A stretch of DNA of 5,728 nucleotides, from positions 1-5,728 of the forward strand of contig CAKUMG010000434.1 of NCBI GenBank assembly GCA_934667465.1. Reading direction: 5' to 3'. The translations under genes and the position numbers were made by a program. Each line of letters starts with the position of its first letter. The first letter of the stretch is position 1. Of the stretch, positions 1 through 5,599 are shown in pieces. The DNA is from an uncultured Actinoplanes sp. Lineage in GTDB: Bacteria; Actinomycetota; Actinomycetes; Mycobacteriales; Micromonosporaceae. Below the pieces are notes generated by a model. That model saw nothing but the letters and a program-made list of their open reading frames with translations. It searched no databases and was not told the origin of the DNA.

Positions 1-471
1 GTGCTGTTCATGGTCGGCTACGGCGTGCCGCTGGCGTTCCCGGACCGGGAGATTCCGGGCGGGGTGTACGGCTCGGTCACGCTCGGCCTCGGCCTGACCG
101 CCGCGGCGTACATGGCGGAGACCCTGCGGGCCGGCATCCAGGCCGTCCCCAAGGGCCAGCTGGAAGCCGCCCGTACGCTCGGCATGTCGCACACCCGCGC
201 GATGATCTCGATCGTGCTGCCGCAGGCGTTCCGGATCGTCATCCCGCCGCTCACCAACGAGATCATCCTGCTCACCAAGGACACCTCCCTGGTGTACGTG
301 CTGGGCGTGACCGCGACGACGATCGAGCTGACCAAGTTCGCCGGTGACCAGCTCAACACGCGCGTCAACCCGACCCCGCTCGTCGTGGCCGGGCTGCTCT
401 ACCTGGTGATCACCCTGCCGATGTCGCAGCTCGTCCGCGGCCTCGAGCGCCGTGCCAAGAGGGAGAGGTGA
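1..471 (+). CDS. Amino-acid ABC transporter permease, 5'-truncated
   Basis: Membrane permease subunit of a polar amino-acid uptake ABC transporter (HisM/GlnP type), acting in the cytoplasmic membrane. The visible 156 residues hold the family's EAA loop, which docks onto the ATPase: EAARTLG at residues 55-61, then the conserved LPQA at 73-76 and PPL at 82-84. A hydrophobic segment around 126-146 is a likely last transmembrane helix and is followed by a basic cytoplasmic tail ([11 protein letters not shown]). Family members usually have 210-300 residues and several helices before the EAA loop, so the GTG at base 1 is almost certainly an internal Val codon and the gene begins upstream of the window. 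The stop TGA at 469-471 abuts the next gene, the matching ATPase, so the two form one operon. The transported amino acid cannot be told from this fragment, and the solute-binding protein must lie elsewhere, probably upstream. Confidence 0.93.
   Translation: MLFMVGYGVPLAFPDREIPGGVYGSVTLGLGLTAAAYMAETLRAGIQAVPKGQLEAARTLGMSHTRAMISIVLPQAFRIVIPPLTNEIILLTKDTSLVYVLGVTATTIELTKFAGDQLNTRVNPTPLVVAGLLYLVITLPMSQLVRGLERRAKRER
461..468 (+). promoter_or_regulatory. Ribosome binding site deciding the ATPase start
   Basis: GGGAGAGG lies inside the last codons of the permease. It sits 8 nt before ATG 477, which is ideal spacing. It directly touches the alternative GTG at 468, which would leave no spacer. This favours ATG 477 as the start. 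Confidence 0.7.
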
Positions 472-476
472 CCGGC

Positions 477-1253
477 ATGTCCACCATCCGGATCGCCGGG
501 CTGCACAAGTCCTTCGGCAAACTCGAGGTCCTGCGCGGCATCGACCTGACGGTGGAACCGGGCGAGGTCGTGTGCGTCATCGGCCCCTCCGGCTCCGGCA
601 AGTCGACCCTGCTGCGCTGCGTCAACCTCCTCGAGGAACCGACCGCGGGCACCATCACGGTGGCCGACGTCGAGGTCACCGACCCCGACTGCGACATCGA
701 CGCCGTACGCCGCGGCATCGGCATGGTCTTCCAGCAGTTCAACCTGTTCGGCCACCTGACGGTGCGCGAGAACGTCACCATCGCCCAGCGCCGCGTCCTC
801 AAACGCGGCAAGGCCGAGGCCGACCGCATCGCCACCGCCAACCTGGACCGCGTGGGCCTGTCCGACAAGGCCGGCGCCTACCCGGCCCAGCTGTCGGGCG
901 GCCAGCAGCAGCGCGTCGCCATCGCCCGCGCGCTGGCGATGGACCCGCAACTGATGCTGTTCGACGAGCCGACCAGCGCCCTCGACCCGGAACTGGTCGG
1001 CGAGGTCCTCGCGGTCATGCGCGGCCTGGCCGCCGAGGGCATGACCATGCTGGTGGTCACGCACGAGATGGCCTTCGCCCGCGAGGTCGCCTCCCGCGTC
1101 GTCTTCATGGACGGCGGCGTGATCGTCGAGCAGGGCCCGCCGGCGGAGGTGTTCGGCTCGCCGCGCGAGGAACGTACGCGCGAGTTCCTGCACCGCGTCC
1201 TCGAGCCGACCCGCGTCAGCGAAAGCGAGATCGGCGCCCGCCCCGCGGAATGA
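477..1253 (+). CDS. Polar amino-acid ABC transporter ATP-binding protein
   Basis: Cytoplasmic ATPase (GlnQ/HisP type, 258 residues, normal length) that powers the permease encoded just upstream. All nucleotide-binding motifs are intact: Walker A GPSGSGKS at residues 36-43, Q-loop FQQF near 85-88, signature LSGGQ at 139-143, Walker B LMLFDE at 159-164 with catalytic Glu 164, D-loop SALD at 167-170, and switch His 196 in VVTHEM. The [12 protein letters not shown] segment near the C-terminus is typical of the polar amino-acid subfamily. The protein ends in a short unconserved tail. ATG 477 is preferred because a good ribosome binding site lies 8 nt upstream. A GTG at 468 overlapping the permease stop (GTGA) would add three residues and cannot be excluded. 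The tight spacing implies co-transcription and coupled translation with the permease. Function is confident, but the exact amino acid carried is unknown. Confidence 0.97.
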   Translation: MSTIRIAGLHKSFGKLEVLRGIDLTVEPGEVVCVIGPSGSGKSTLLRCVNLLEEPTAGTITVADVEVTDPDCDIDAVRRGIGMVFQQFNLFGHLTVRENVTIAQRRVLKRGKAEADRIATANLDRVGLSDKAGAYPAQLSGGQQQRVAIARALAMDPQLMLFDEPTSALDPELVGEVLAVMRGLAAEGMTMLVVTHEMAFAREVASRVVFMDGGVIVEQGPPAEVFGSPREERTREFLHRVLEPTRVSESEIGARPAE

Positions 1254-1259
1254 TGACGA

Positions 1260-1292
1260 CGGGTACGGGGGTCCGCGCGGCCCCCGTACCCG
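1260..1292 (+). terminator. Strong hairpin terminator after the transporter operon
   Basis: A perfect 12-bp inverted repeat: CGGGTACGGGGG at 1260-1271 pairs with CCCCCGTACCCG at 1281-1292 around a 9-nt loop. The loop is itself largely palindromic (CCGCGCGG, 1273-1280). It begins 6 nt after the ATPase stop. No T-tract follows on either strand, which is common for actinobacterial terminators. Because the next gene converges from the other side, the symmetrical stem could stop transcripts from both directions. Confidence 0.8.
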
Positions 1293-1419
1293 CCGCCGCC
1301 CCGGCGCCGTACCGCAGCTGCTGGCACACATGACCAGCCCCGACCAGCATGCCGCCCACGCGGCTTCGTCGAGGGTGTCCCCACCGCCTGTGGCGCCCTG
1401 ATCCGTGGTCGGCGTGCCG

Positions 1420-1438
1420 GCGGCGGGCGACCCGCTGC
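1420..1438 (-). terminator. Possible terminator of the AraC-family gene
   Basis: GCGGCGGG (1420-1427) and CCCGCTGC (1431-1438) form a short stem around a 3-nt loop, 27 nt beyond the stop of the minus-strand regulator gene. On the minus-strand RNA one position is an A-C mismatch, and there is no T-tract. In such GC-rich DNA this may be chance. The stronger hairpin at 1260-1292 could serve instead. The rest of 1254-1465 shows no gene. Confidence 0.2.
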
Positions 1439-1465
1439 GGCGCCTGGACACCCATGACGTATGGC

Positions 1466-2500
1466 CTACCGCAGCAGGTCGGGCGCCGAGCCCTCCTGCT
1501 CACGGCGGTAAGTCTGGGGAGCGCGGCCGGTCCACCGGCGGAATGCCCGGATGAAGCTGGATGTCTCCGCGTAGCCGAGTCGCTGGGCGACCTGGTCGGT
1601 CGTCATACCGGTCGTGAGCAGTGCCTTGGCCTGTGCCTGCCGCACCTCGTCGGTGAGGGCGCGGAACGACGACTGTTCCGCGTCGAGCCGGCGGGACAGC
1701 GTTCGGACGCTCATGTCCAGTTCCCCGGCGACCTCCGCCAGCGTCGGCAGCGGTCCCGGCCTGTAAAGCAGGGCGTCGCGCACCGCCCCGGTCACACCTG
1801 CGCGAGCCCGGTGCTGATCGAGCAGCTCCCGGCAGAGGGCTTCGTAGTCGCGGGCGACGAATTCGTTGGCCTGCGGAAGCGGCAGCTTGAGGTATGAGGC
1901 GTCGAAGCACAGCGCGTTGTCGGGGGCGTCGAAGGTCGGTGTCAGGCCGAACAGGCTGGTGTGTGTGGTGATGTCCGCGGGCGCGGGGTGCTGGAAGCGG
2001 ACCGCGGTGAACGGGATGCCGGTTCCCAGCGAGTCCACGATGAAGGCCTGCGTCGCCGCGCTGTTGCGTTCGACCAGGAACGTTCGCACGTCGGCGGGCA
2101 CGCGCCCGGCGTCGATGGTCAGCACGGCTTCACCATGCACTTCGGCCAAGGAGAACGTGACGAAGACCCAGCCGAGCTCGCCGTAGCGAACGCCGATGTC
2201 GACGGCGTCCCGTACGGTGCGGCTGGTCGCGATGGCGAGACCCCACGCGCCGTGCATCGCCACGTGGTAGCGGCTGCCGGCGTCGATGGCCAGGCCCGGT
2301 TGGGCCGCGGCCAGCCGGCGCTGCAGGTTCCGGATCACCTCGAACTCCTGGCCCACGGTGACCTCGGCCGCCGGATCATGCAGCACATTCGTCTCGACGC
2401 CCGTGCCGTGGAGGCATTCGGTGACCGACAGCCCGTGCTCCTGGCCCAACTGGATGAGCATGCGAACACTGGTCGCGCCGACAGAAATATCGATGTCCAT
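1466..2500 (-). CDS. AraC-family regulator, arabinose-binding-like N-terminal domain
   Basis: A 344-residue DNA-binding transcription regulator. Residues ~20-205 match the layout of the arabinose-binding-like sensor domain found in AraC proteins such as OruR-type regulators. The C-terminal AraC DNA-binding domain covers ~253-335 and has two helix-turn-helix units: TLAEVAGELDMSVRTLSRRL (253-272) and a second unit from TTDQVAQRLGY (300-310) through SSFIRAFRRWTG (314-325), ending in the hallmark P-x-x-YR (328-332). Length is normal. ATG 2500 is the first possible start, because an in-frame TGA lies at 2507-2509, only two codons upstream. The ribosome binding site is weak (GAAG 4 nt before ATG), suggesting modest translation. 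The gene diverges from the XRE regulator across 126 bp and converges on the transporter operon. Ligand and targets are unknown. By position, its own promoter and that of the XRE/SDR genes are the likely targets. Confidence 0.93.
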   Translation of the reverse strand: MDIDISVGATSVRMLIQLGQEHGLSVTECLHGTGVETNVLHDPAAEVTVGQEFEVIRNLQRRLAAAQPGLAIDAGSRYHVAMHGAWGLAIATSRTVRDAVDIGVRYGELGWVFVTFSLAEVHGEAVLTIDAGRVPADVRTFLVERNSAATQAFIVDSLGTGIPFTAVRFQHPAPADITTHTSLFGLTPTFDAPDNALCFDASYLKLPLPQANEFVARDYEALCRELLDQHRARAGVTGAVRDALLYRPGPLPTLAEVAGELDMSVRTLSRRLDAEQSSFRALTDEVRQAQAKALLTTGMTTDQVAQRLGYAETSSFIRAFRRWTGRAPQTYRREQEGSAPDLLR

Positions 2501-2560
2501 CAGTCTTCAGGCGGTGAGGGGGTGTGGCAGGAAATGACAATACCTCGGCATCCGATGTCC

Positions 2561-2589
2561 TGGAGCAGACATGGCGGTGGAACTAGCGT
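2561..2589 (+). promoter_or_regulatory. Weak candidate promoter for the XRE regulator gene
   Basis: A -35-like TGGAGC (2561-2566, three of six matches to TTGACA) is followed after 17 bp by a -10-like TAGCGT (2584-2589, TANNNT pattern usual in actinobacteria). Transcription would start near 2595, leaving about 30 nt of leader before the GTG start at 2627. The match is poor and could be chance. Confidence 0.25.
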
Positions 2590-2611
2590 GGTGCACCTCG
2601 ATTGACTCGAT
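2590..2611. repeat. Candidate operator: palindrome plus direct repeat
   Basis: An 8-bp perfect palindrome GGTGCACC (2590-2597) directly follows the candidate -10 element. Its last base begins a direct repeat of CTCGAT at 2597-2602 and 2606-2611 (9-bp period). Position over the expected transcription start fits a repressor site for the XRE or AraC regulator. Short repeats like these are also common by chance. Confidence 0.3.
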
Positions 2612-2626
2612 CGTGGGAAGGCGTGC

Positions 2627-3619
2627 GTGTTGGATCGGAACGGGCTCGCGAAGTTTCTCCGCCGCCGCCGGGACTCCCTGCAACCTGAGGATGTCGGTCT
2701 CCCGCGGGGCCCGGGACGACGTAGGACCAACGGACTGCGACGCGAAGAGGTCGCCAACGTCTGCCATCTCTCGGCCGACTACTACTCGAGACTTGAGCAG
2801 CAGCGCGGACCCCGGCCGTCGAAACAGCTGATACATGCCATCGCTCAGGGCCTGCACCTCTCCCTCGACGAGCGTGACCACCTGCTCCGCCTGGCCGGCC
2901 ACCCGCCACCCGCCCGAGGCGCGAACAGCGACTACACGAGCCCTGGTCTGCTGCGTGTGCTCGACCGTCTGGCCGACACCCCGGCCGAGATCATCACCGA
3001 GCTGGGCGAGACGCTGCGGCAGAGCATGCCGGGTATCGCACTCACCGGTGACACCACGGGATTCAGTGGTCCGGCGCGCAGCCGCTACTACCGCTGGTTC
3101 ATGGAACCGGCGGCCCGGCAACAGTACGCATCCGAGATGTGCGGCATGCTGTCCCGTACGTATGCATCGCGGCTGCGGCAGATCGCCACCCTGCGGGGAC
3201 CGGAACCCCGGGCGGCGCACCTGGTAGATCTCCTTCTCTCGGGCAGTGAAGAGTTCCGGATCCTGTGGCGCGACCACAAGATCAGTGCCCACCACCAGGC
3301 CGCCCAGCGCATGGTCCATCCCCAGTTCGGTGTGCTGGAACTGGACTGCTCGGCGCTGGCCGATCCAGAGCACGGACAGTCGCTGCTCGTCTATACCGCC
3401 ACTGCGGGTAGCGCAAGTCACGAGAGGTTGCGACTGCTGTCCGCGCGTGCTGCTCACCCCGGCTGGTCACGTCAGCCGCCCGTCGCCCTCGCCTCCGCCG
3501 TACGGTTTCCCGCCCAGATGGGGACGACGCCGTGGAAGGGCACGCCCGGTCCGGAACCGGCCCGAGGCGAGCTCGAGTGTGCCTCGCCGAGCGGCGGCCG
3601 GCGGGTGCCCTCGTCGTGA
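2627..3619 (+). CDS. XRE-family regulator with MmyB-like ligand-binding domain
   Basis: A 330-residue transcription regulator. The N-terminal helix-turn-helix region runs over residues ~5-90, with the family signature GLRREEVA (36-43) and [15 protein letters not shown] (51-65). The MmyB-like ligand-binding domain covers ~105-272 and includes ITELGETL (123-130), [10 protein letters not shown] (155-164), [10 protein letters not shown] (231-240) and [10 protein letters not shown] (253-262). Start: GTG 2627 is the first start after an in-frame TGA at 2603-2605 and has GGGAAGG 5 nt upstream; TTG 2630 is the only close rival. Family members normally end soon after the LRLLS stretch (268-272). Here an extra ~58 residues follow, rich in Pro, Gly, Ala and Arg, with no recognised domain. 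This may be a readthrough extension after loss of the usual stop. MmyB-like regulators are commonly next to SDR genes, as here, so the downstream oxidoreductases are the likely targets (inference). Confidence 0.93.
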   Translation: MLDRNGLAKFLRRRRDSLQPEDVGLPRGPGRRRTNGLRREEVANVCHLSADYYSRLEQQRGPRPSKQLIHAIAQGLHLSLDERDHLLRLAGHPPPARGANSDYTSPGLLRVLDRLADTPAEIITELGETLRQSMPGIALTGDTTGFSGPARSRYYRWFMEPAARQQYASEMCGMLSRTYASRLRQIATLRGPEPRAAHLVDLLLSGSEEFRILWRDHKISAHHQAAQRMVHPQFGVLELDCSALADPEHGQSLLVYTATAGSASHERLRLLSARAAHPGWSRQPPVALASAVRFPAQMGTTPWKGTPGPEPARGELECASPSGGRRVPSS

Positions 3620-3628
3620 CCTCGCTTG

Positions 3629-3650
3629 CCGGGGCCGGGGGACGGCCCGG
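3629..3650 (+). terminator. Hairpin after the XRE regulator gene
   Basis: CCGGGGCCG (3629-3637) pairs with CGGCCCGG (3643-3650) to form an 8-bp stem with one bulged G and a 5-nt loop, 9 nt after the regulator's stop. There is no T-tract. It could terminate or attenuate transcription between the regulator and the first SDR gene. The remaining gap to 3747 shows no clear promoter. Confidence 0.4.
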
Positions 3651-3735
3651 TGAGCCGCGGATCGGGAGTTCCTGGATAGGGCTCAGAGATGGGCGCACGA
3701 TGAGTTTCATGACGCGAGACGGCGTCGCAGAGACT

Positions 3736-3739
3736 GGAG
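3736..3739 (+). promoter_or_regulatory. Ribosome binding site of first SDR gene
   Basis: GGAG ends 8 nt before ATG 3748. The in-frame upstream ATGs at 3700 and 3709 have no comparable site, so this settles the start at 3748. Confidence 0.65.
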
Positions 3740-3747
3740 CGGTACTG

Positions 3748-4692
3748 ATGGCACGCAAACAGATCGACATCACCATCCCCGAGCAGACCGGCAAGCTCGC
3801 CGTGGTCACCGGCGCCAGCGACGGAATGGGCCTGGTCATGGCCCGGCGGCTGGCTGCGGCCGGCGCCGAGGTGATCCTGCCGGTCCGTAACCGGCGTAAG
3901 GGCGAGGCTGCCATCGCCGGGATCCGGCAGAGCATCCCGGCTGCGAAGGTCTCCCTGCGAGACCTTGACCTGTCCTCGCTCGCGTCGGTCGAGGCGCTGG
4001 GCGCGACGTTGACGCAGGAGGGCAGGCCGATCCACCTGCTGATCAATAATGCGGGGGTGATGGAGCCACCGGCTCGGCAGACGACCGCCGACGGGTTCGA
4101 GGTGCAGTTCGGCACCAATCATCTGGGCCACTTCGCTCTGGTGGGTCATCTGCTTCCGCTGCTGAGTGCCGGTCGGGCCCGGGTGACCTCACAGACCAGC
4201 GTGGCGGCGCGGCAGGGCAAGATCAACTGGGACGACTTGAACTGGGACCGTACGTACCACTCCCGACGCGCCTATGGCCAGTCCAAGGTCGCTTTCGGGT
4301 TGTTCGGTCTGGAACTGAACCGGCGCAGTGCGGCCCATGGCTGGGGTATCACCAGCAACGTCGCGCACCCCGGGGTCGCGCCGACCAGCCTGCTGGCGGC
4401 ACGGCCGGAGCTGAACCGCAGCCAGGACATCCCGCAGGTCCGGCTGATCCGGGCGTTGTCGGCCCGCGGCATCCTGCTGGGCACCGTCGATTCCGCGGCG
4501 CTGCCCGCGCTCATGGCAGCGACTGATCCCGGCGCCCGGCCGGGCGGCTTCTACGGTCCCAGCGGGCCCGGCAACCTCGGCGGACCGCCGTCCGAGCAGA
4601 AGCTCTATCGGCCGCTGCGCAGCGTCGAGGACGCGACCCGCATCTGGGACGTCTCGGAACGGCTCACCCGGACGGCGTTCGTCGCAGCCTGA
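3748..4692 (+). CDS. SDR-family NAD(P)-dependent oxidoreductase 1
   Basis: A 314-residue cytoplasmic short-chain dehydrogenase/reductase, expected to oxidise or reduce an alcohol/carbonyl group with NAD(P)(H). The Rossmann glycine motif is TGASDGMG (21-28). Strand two ends in PVRNRR (45-50), whose Arg 47 suggests a preference for NADP(H). The acidic adenine contact is DLDL (72-75) and NNAG is at 100-103. The full catalytic set is present: Asn 124 in TNHLGH, Ser 151 in QTSVAA, Tyr 176 and Lys 180 in YGQSK. HPGV at 207-210 follows the active site as usual. The C-terminal region ([11 protein letters not shown], 269-279) resembles the retinol dehydrogenase/protochlorophyllide-reductase-like SDR branch. 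The reading frame stays open upstream to 3532, but that part is not SDR-like, and ATG 3748 has the good ribosome binding site. The gene lies between the XRE regulator and a second SDR. Substrate unknown. Confidence 0.95.
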   Translation: MARKQIDITIPEQTGKLAVVTGASDGMGLVMARRLAAAGAEVILPVRNRRKGEAAIAGIRQSIPAAKVSLRDLDLSSLASVEALGATLTQEGRPIHLLINNAGVMEPPARQTTADGFEVQFGTNHLGHFALVGHLLPLLSAGRARVTSQTSVAARQGKINWDDLNWDRTYHSRRAYGQSKVAFGLFGLELNRRSAAHGWGITSNVAHPGVAPTSLLAARPELNRSQDIPQVRLIRALSARGILLGTVDSAALPALMAATDPGARPGGFYGPSGPGNLGGPPSEQKLYRPLRSVEDATRIWDVSERLTRTAFVAA

Positions 4693-4716
4693 CGCGTGCG
4701 CCGGGTGCATGAACAC

Positions 4717-4733
4717 GGCTGCCCCCGGCAGCC
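4717..4733 (+). repeat. Intergenic hairpin between the two SDR genes
   Basis: GGCTGCC (4717-4723) and GGCAGCC (4727-4733) form a perfect 7-bp stem with a CCC loop, in the 78-bp gap after the first SDR stop. Without a T-tract it is more likely a weak attenuator or RNA-stability element than a full stop, since the next gene is co-directional and has no clear promoter of its own. Confidence 0.4.
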
Positions 4734-4754
4734 CGCGACGGCGTCGCTGATGCC

Positions 4755-4762
4755 GAAAGGAG
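4755..4762 (+). promoter_or_regulatory. Strong ribosome binding site deciding second SDR start
   Basis: GAAAGGAG is close to a perfect Shine-Dalgarno sequence and ends 8 nt before GTG 4771. It argues against the in-frame candidates at GTG 4696, ATG 4750 (upstream of the site) and GTG 4762 (overlapping it). Confidence 0.8.
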
Positions 4763-4770
4763 TGATCCTG

Positions 4771-5556
4771 GTGCAGCGCACGATTGTCATCACGGGAGCA
4801 AGCTCGGGGATCGGGCTGGCCGGGGCGGAGCAACTTGCCGCACGCGGGCAGCGGCGGCTGGCCGCGGCGGTGGGGCGGGTGAAAGCGGCGGCCGGCGGGG
4901 TGGAGCCGGGGTGCTTCCGAGCTGATTTCGAGCGGTTGTCCGACGTGCGGAGACTCGCGGATCACCTGCTCACCGTCCACCCCAGAATTGATGTCCTGGT
5001 CAACAACGCCGGGATGGTCACGATGGACCATCGGCTGACCACCGATGGGTTCGAGGCGACGATGCAGGCCAACCACCTTGCACCTTTCATGCTCAGCAAT
5101 CTGCTGCGGGAACGGCTGCGCGGCGGGCGGATCGTGAACACCTCGGTGCGGCCGGGCGCGAACGTGCGGATCGATCCGGATCGGCTGGGAGTCGCGGAGC
5201 ATGGCTACCACGGCTTCGCCGCCTATCAAACCTCGAAGGCTGCCCACGTCCTCTTCTCGATGGCGGCCGCTGAGCGCTGGCCTGACATCGTGAGCGTCAG
5301 CCTGCATCCCGGATTGGTGCGGACCGACATCGGGCGGGGCACACCGCTGCGCTTGCTGTTCCGGTACGCGCCCGGTCTGAGCAGCCCGGAGAAGTCGGCG
5401 CGGAGACTGGTCCGGCTGGCGACAGCGCCGGCGGCCGAACTGGTCAGCGGGGCATTGCACGGCGCCGGGGGACCCTACCGTCCGAATCCTCGCGTCTTCA
5501 ACGCAGACAACGCGGCTCGGCTGTGGCAGACCTCCCAGAACGCTTGCTCGGTCTGA
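4771..5556 (+). CDS. SDR-family oxidoreductase 2, probably impaired
   Basis: A 261-residue SDR-family protein, related to but clearly diverged from its upstream neighbour. Present: the glycine motif TGASSGIG (9-16), the acidic contact in ADFERL (51-56), NNAG (78-81), Asn 101 in ANHLA, Tyr 152 and Lys 156 in YQTSK, and HPGLVRTD (179-186). Two things are odd. After LAARG (22-26) the sequence jumps almost at once to RLAAAV (29-34). Relatives have around nine more residues there, forming the second Rossmann strand and the loop that selects NAD or NADP. Secondly, at the catalytic Ser position (family NTSS) this protein reads NTSV, so residue 126 is Val, with Ser 125 one place early. The frame is otherwise intact. 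It may be an inactive or repurposed SDR, or a decaying copy. The GTG 4771 start rests on the strong ribosome binding site. It is probably co-transcribed with the first SDR gene. Confidence 0.88.
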   Translation: MQRTIVITGASSGIGLAGAEQLAARGQRRLAAAVGRVKAAAGGVEPGCFRADFERLSDVRRLADHLLTVHPRIDVLVNNAGMVTMDHRLTTDGFEATMQANHLAPFMLSNLLRERLRGGRIVNTSVRPGANVRIDPDRLGVAEHGYHGFAAYQTSKAAHVLFSMAAAERWPDIVSVSLHPGLVRTDIGRGTPLRLLFRYAPGLSSPEKSARRLVRLATAPAAELVSGALHGAGGPYRPNPRVFNADNAARLWQTSQNACSV

Positions 5557-5574
5557 AATTTCTGATATGAGACC
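5544..5574 (+). promoter_or_regulatory. Candidate promoter/operator after the second SDR gene
   Basis: A short AT-rich patch in otherwise GC-rich DNA. A -35-like TTGCTC (5544-5549) and a -10-like TATGAG (5566-5571) are 16 bp apart. An inverted repeat GGTCT (5550-5554) / AGACC (5570-5574) brackets the spacer and overlaps the -10. Inside it lie the palindrome GAAATTTC (5555-5562) and the direct repeat TCTGA (5552-5556, 5561-5565). It overlaps the end of the SDR gene and would drive whatever begins near 5600. Individual matches are weak, and it is the combination that is suggestive. Confidence 0.35.
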
Positions 5575-5599
5575 ACACGAAGCGTTCGGGAGTCCGAGG

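Larger units (their letters stand above)
2501..2626. promoter_or_regulatory. Divergent control region between two regulator genes
   Basis: This 126-bp gap separates the 5' ends of the AraC-family and XRE-family regulator genes and must carry both promoters unless transcripts start further out. It is less GC-rich than the flanking genes. On the minus strand a -10-like TATTGT (2542 to 2537) lies 36 nt before the AraC start, but I see no convincing -35 element. Candidate plus-strand elements are listed separately. Both regulators could bind here and control each other. Confidence 0.6.

Noticed and set aside
468..476. GTG 468 as start of the ABC ATPase
   Set aside because: Its GTGA overlap with the permease stop is attractive, but the ribosome binding site would have no spacer. 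ATG 477 has an 8-nt spacing.
399..1451. A 350-codon open frame on the minus strand across the ABC ATPase gene
   Set aside because: Low-complexity Asp/Gly/Ala/Arg-rich antisense shadow of a gene with complete ATPase motifs.
2602..2607. TTGACT as a -35 element for the XRE gene
   Set aside because: It matches the consensus well but lies only 19 nt before the GTG start, so the -10 would fall inside the coding region unless the transcript began within the gene.
2507..3457. A 316-codon open frame on the minus strand across the XRE regulator gene
   Set aside because: Antisense shadow; the plus strand encodes a recognisable HTH plus MmyB-like domain, and the minus frame has no domain.
3532..3747. 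An N-terminal extension of the first SDR by up to 72 residues
   Set aside because: The extension overlaps the XRE gene, is not SDR-like, and its starts lack a ribosome binding site, while ATG 3748 has GGAG at 8 nt.
4696..4770. A longer second SDR starting at GTG 4696 or ATG 4750
   Set aside because: The strong GAAAGGAG at 4755-4762 points to GTG 4771, and SDRs of this type begin only a few residues before the TGASSGIG motif.
4189..5460. A 423-codon open frame on the minus strand spanning both SDR genes
   Set aside because: It is antisense to two proteins with clear SDR motifs, its translation is rich in Arg/Pro/Gln/His as expected for a GC-rich shadow frame, and it matches no family I recognise.
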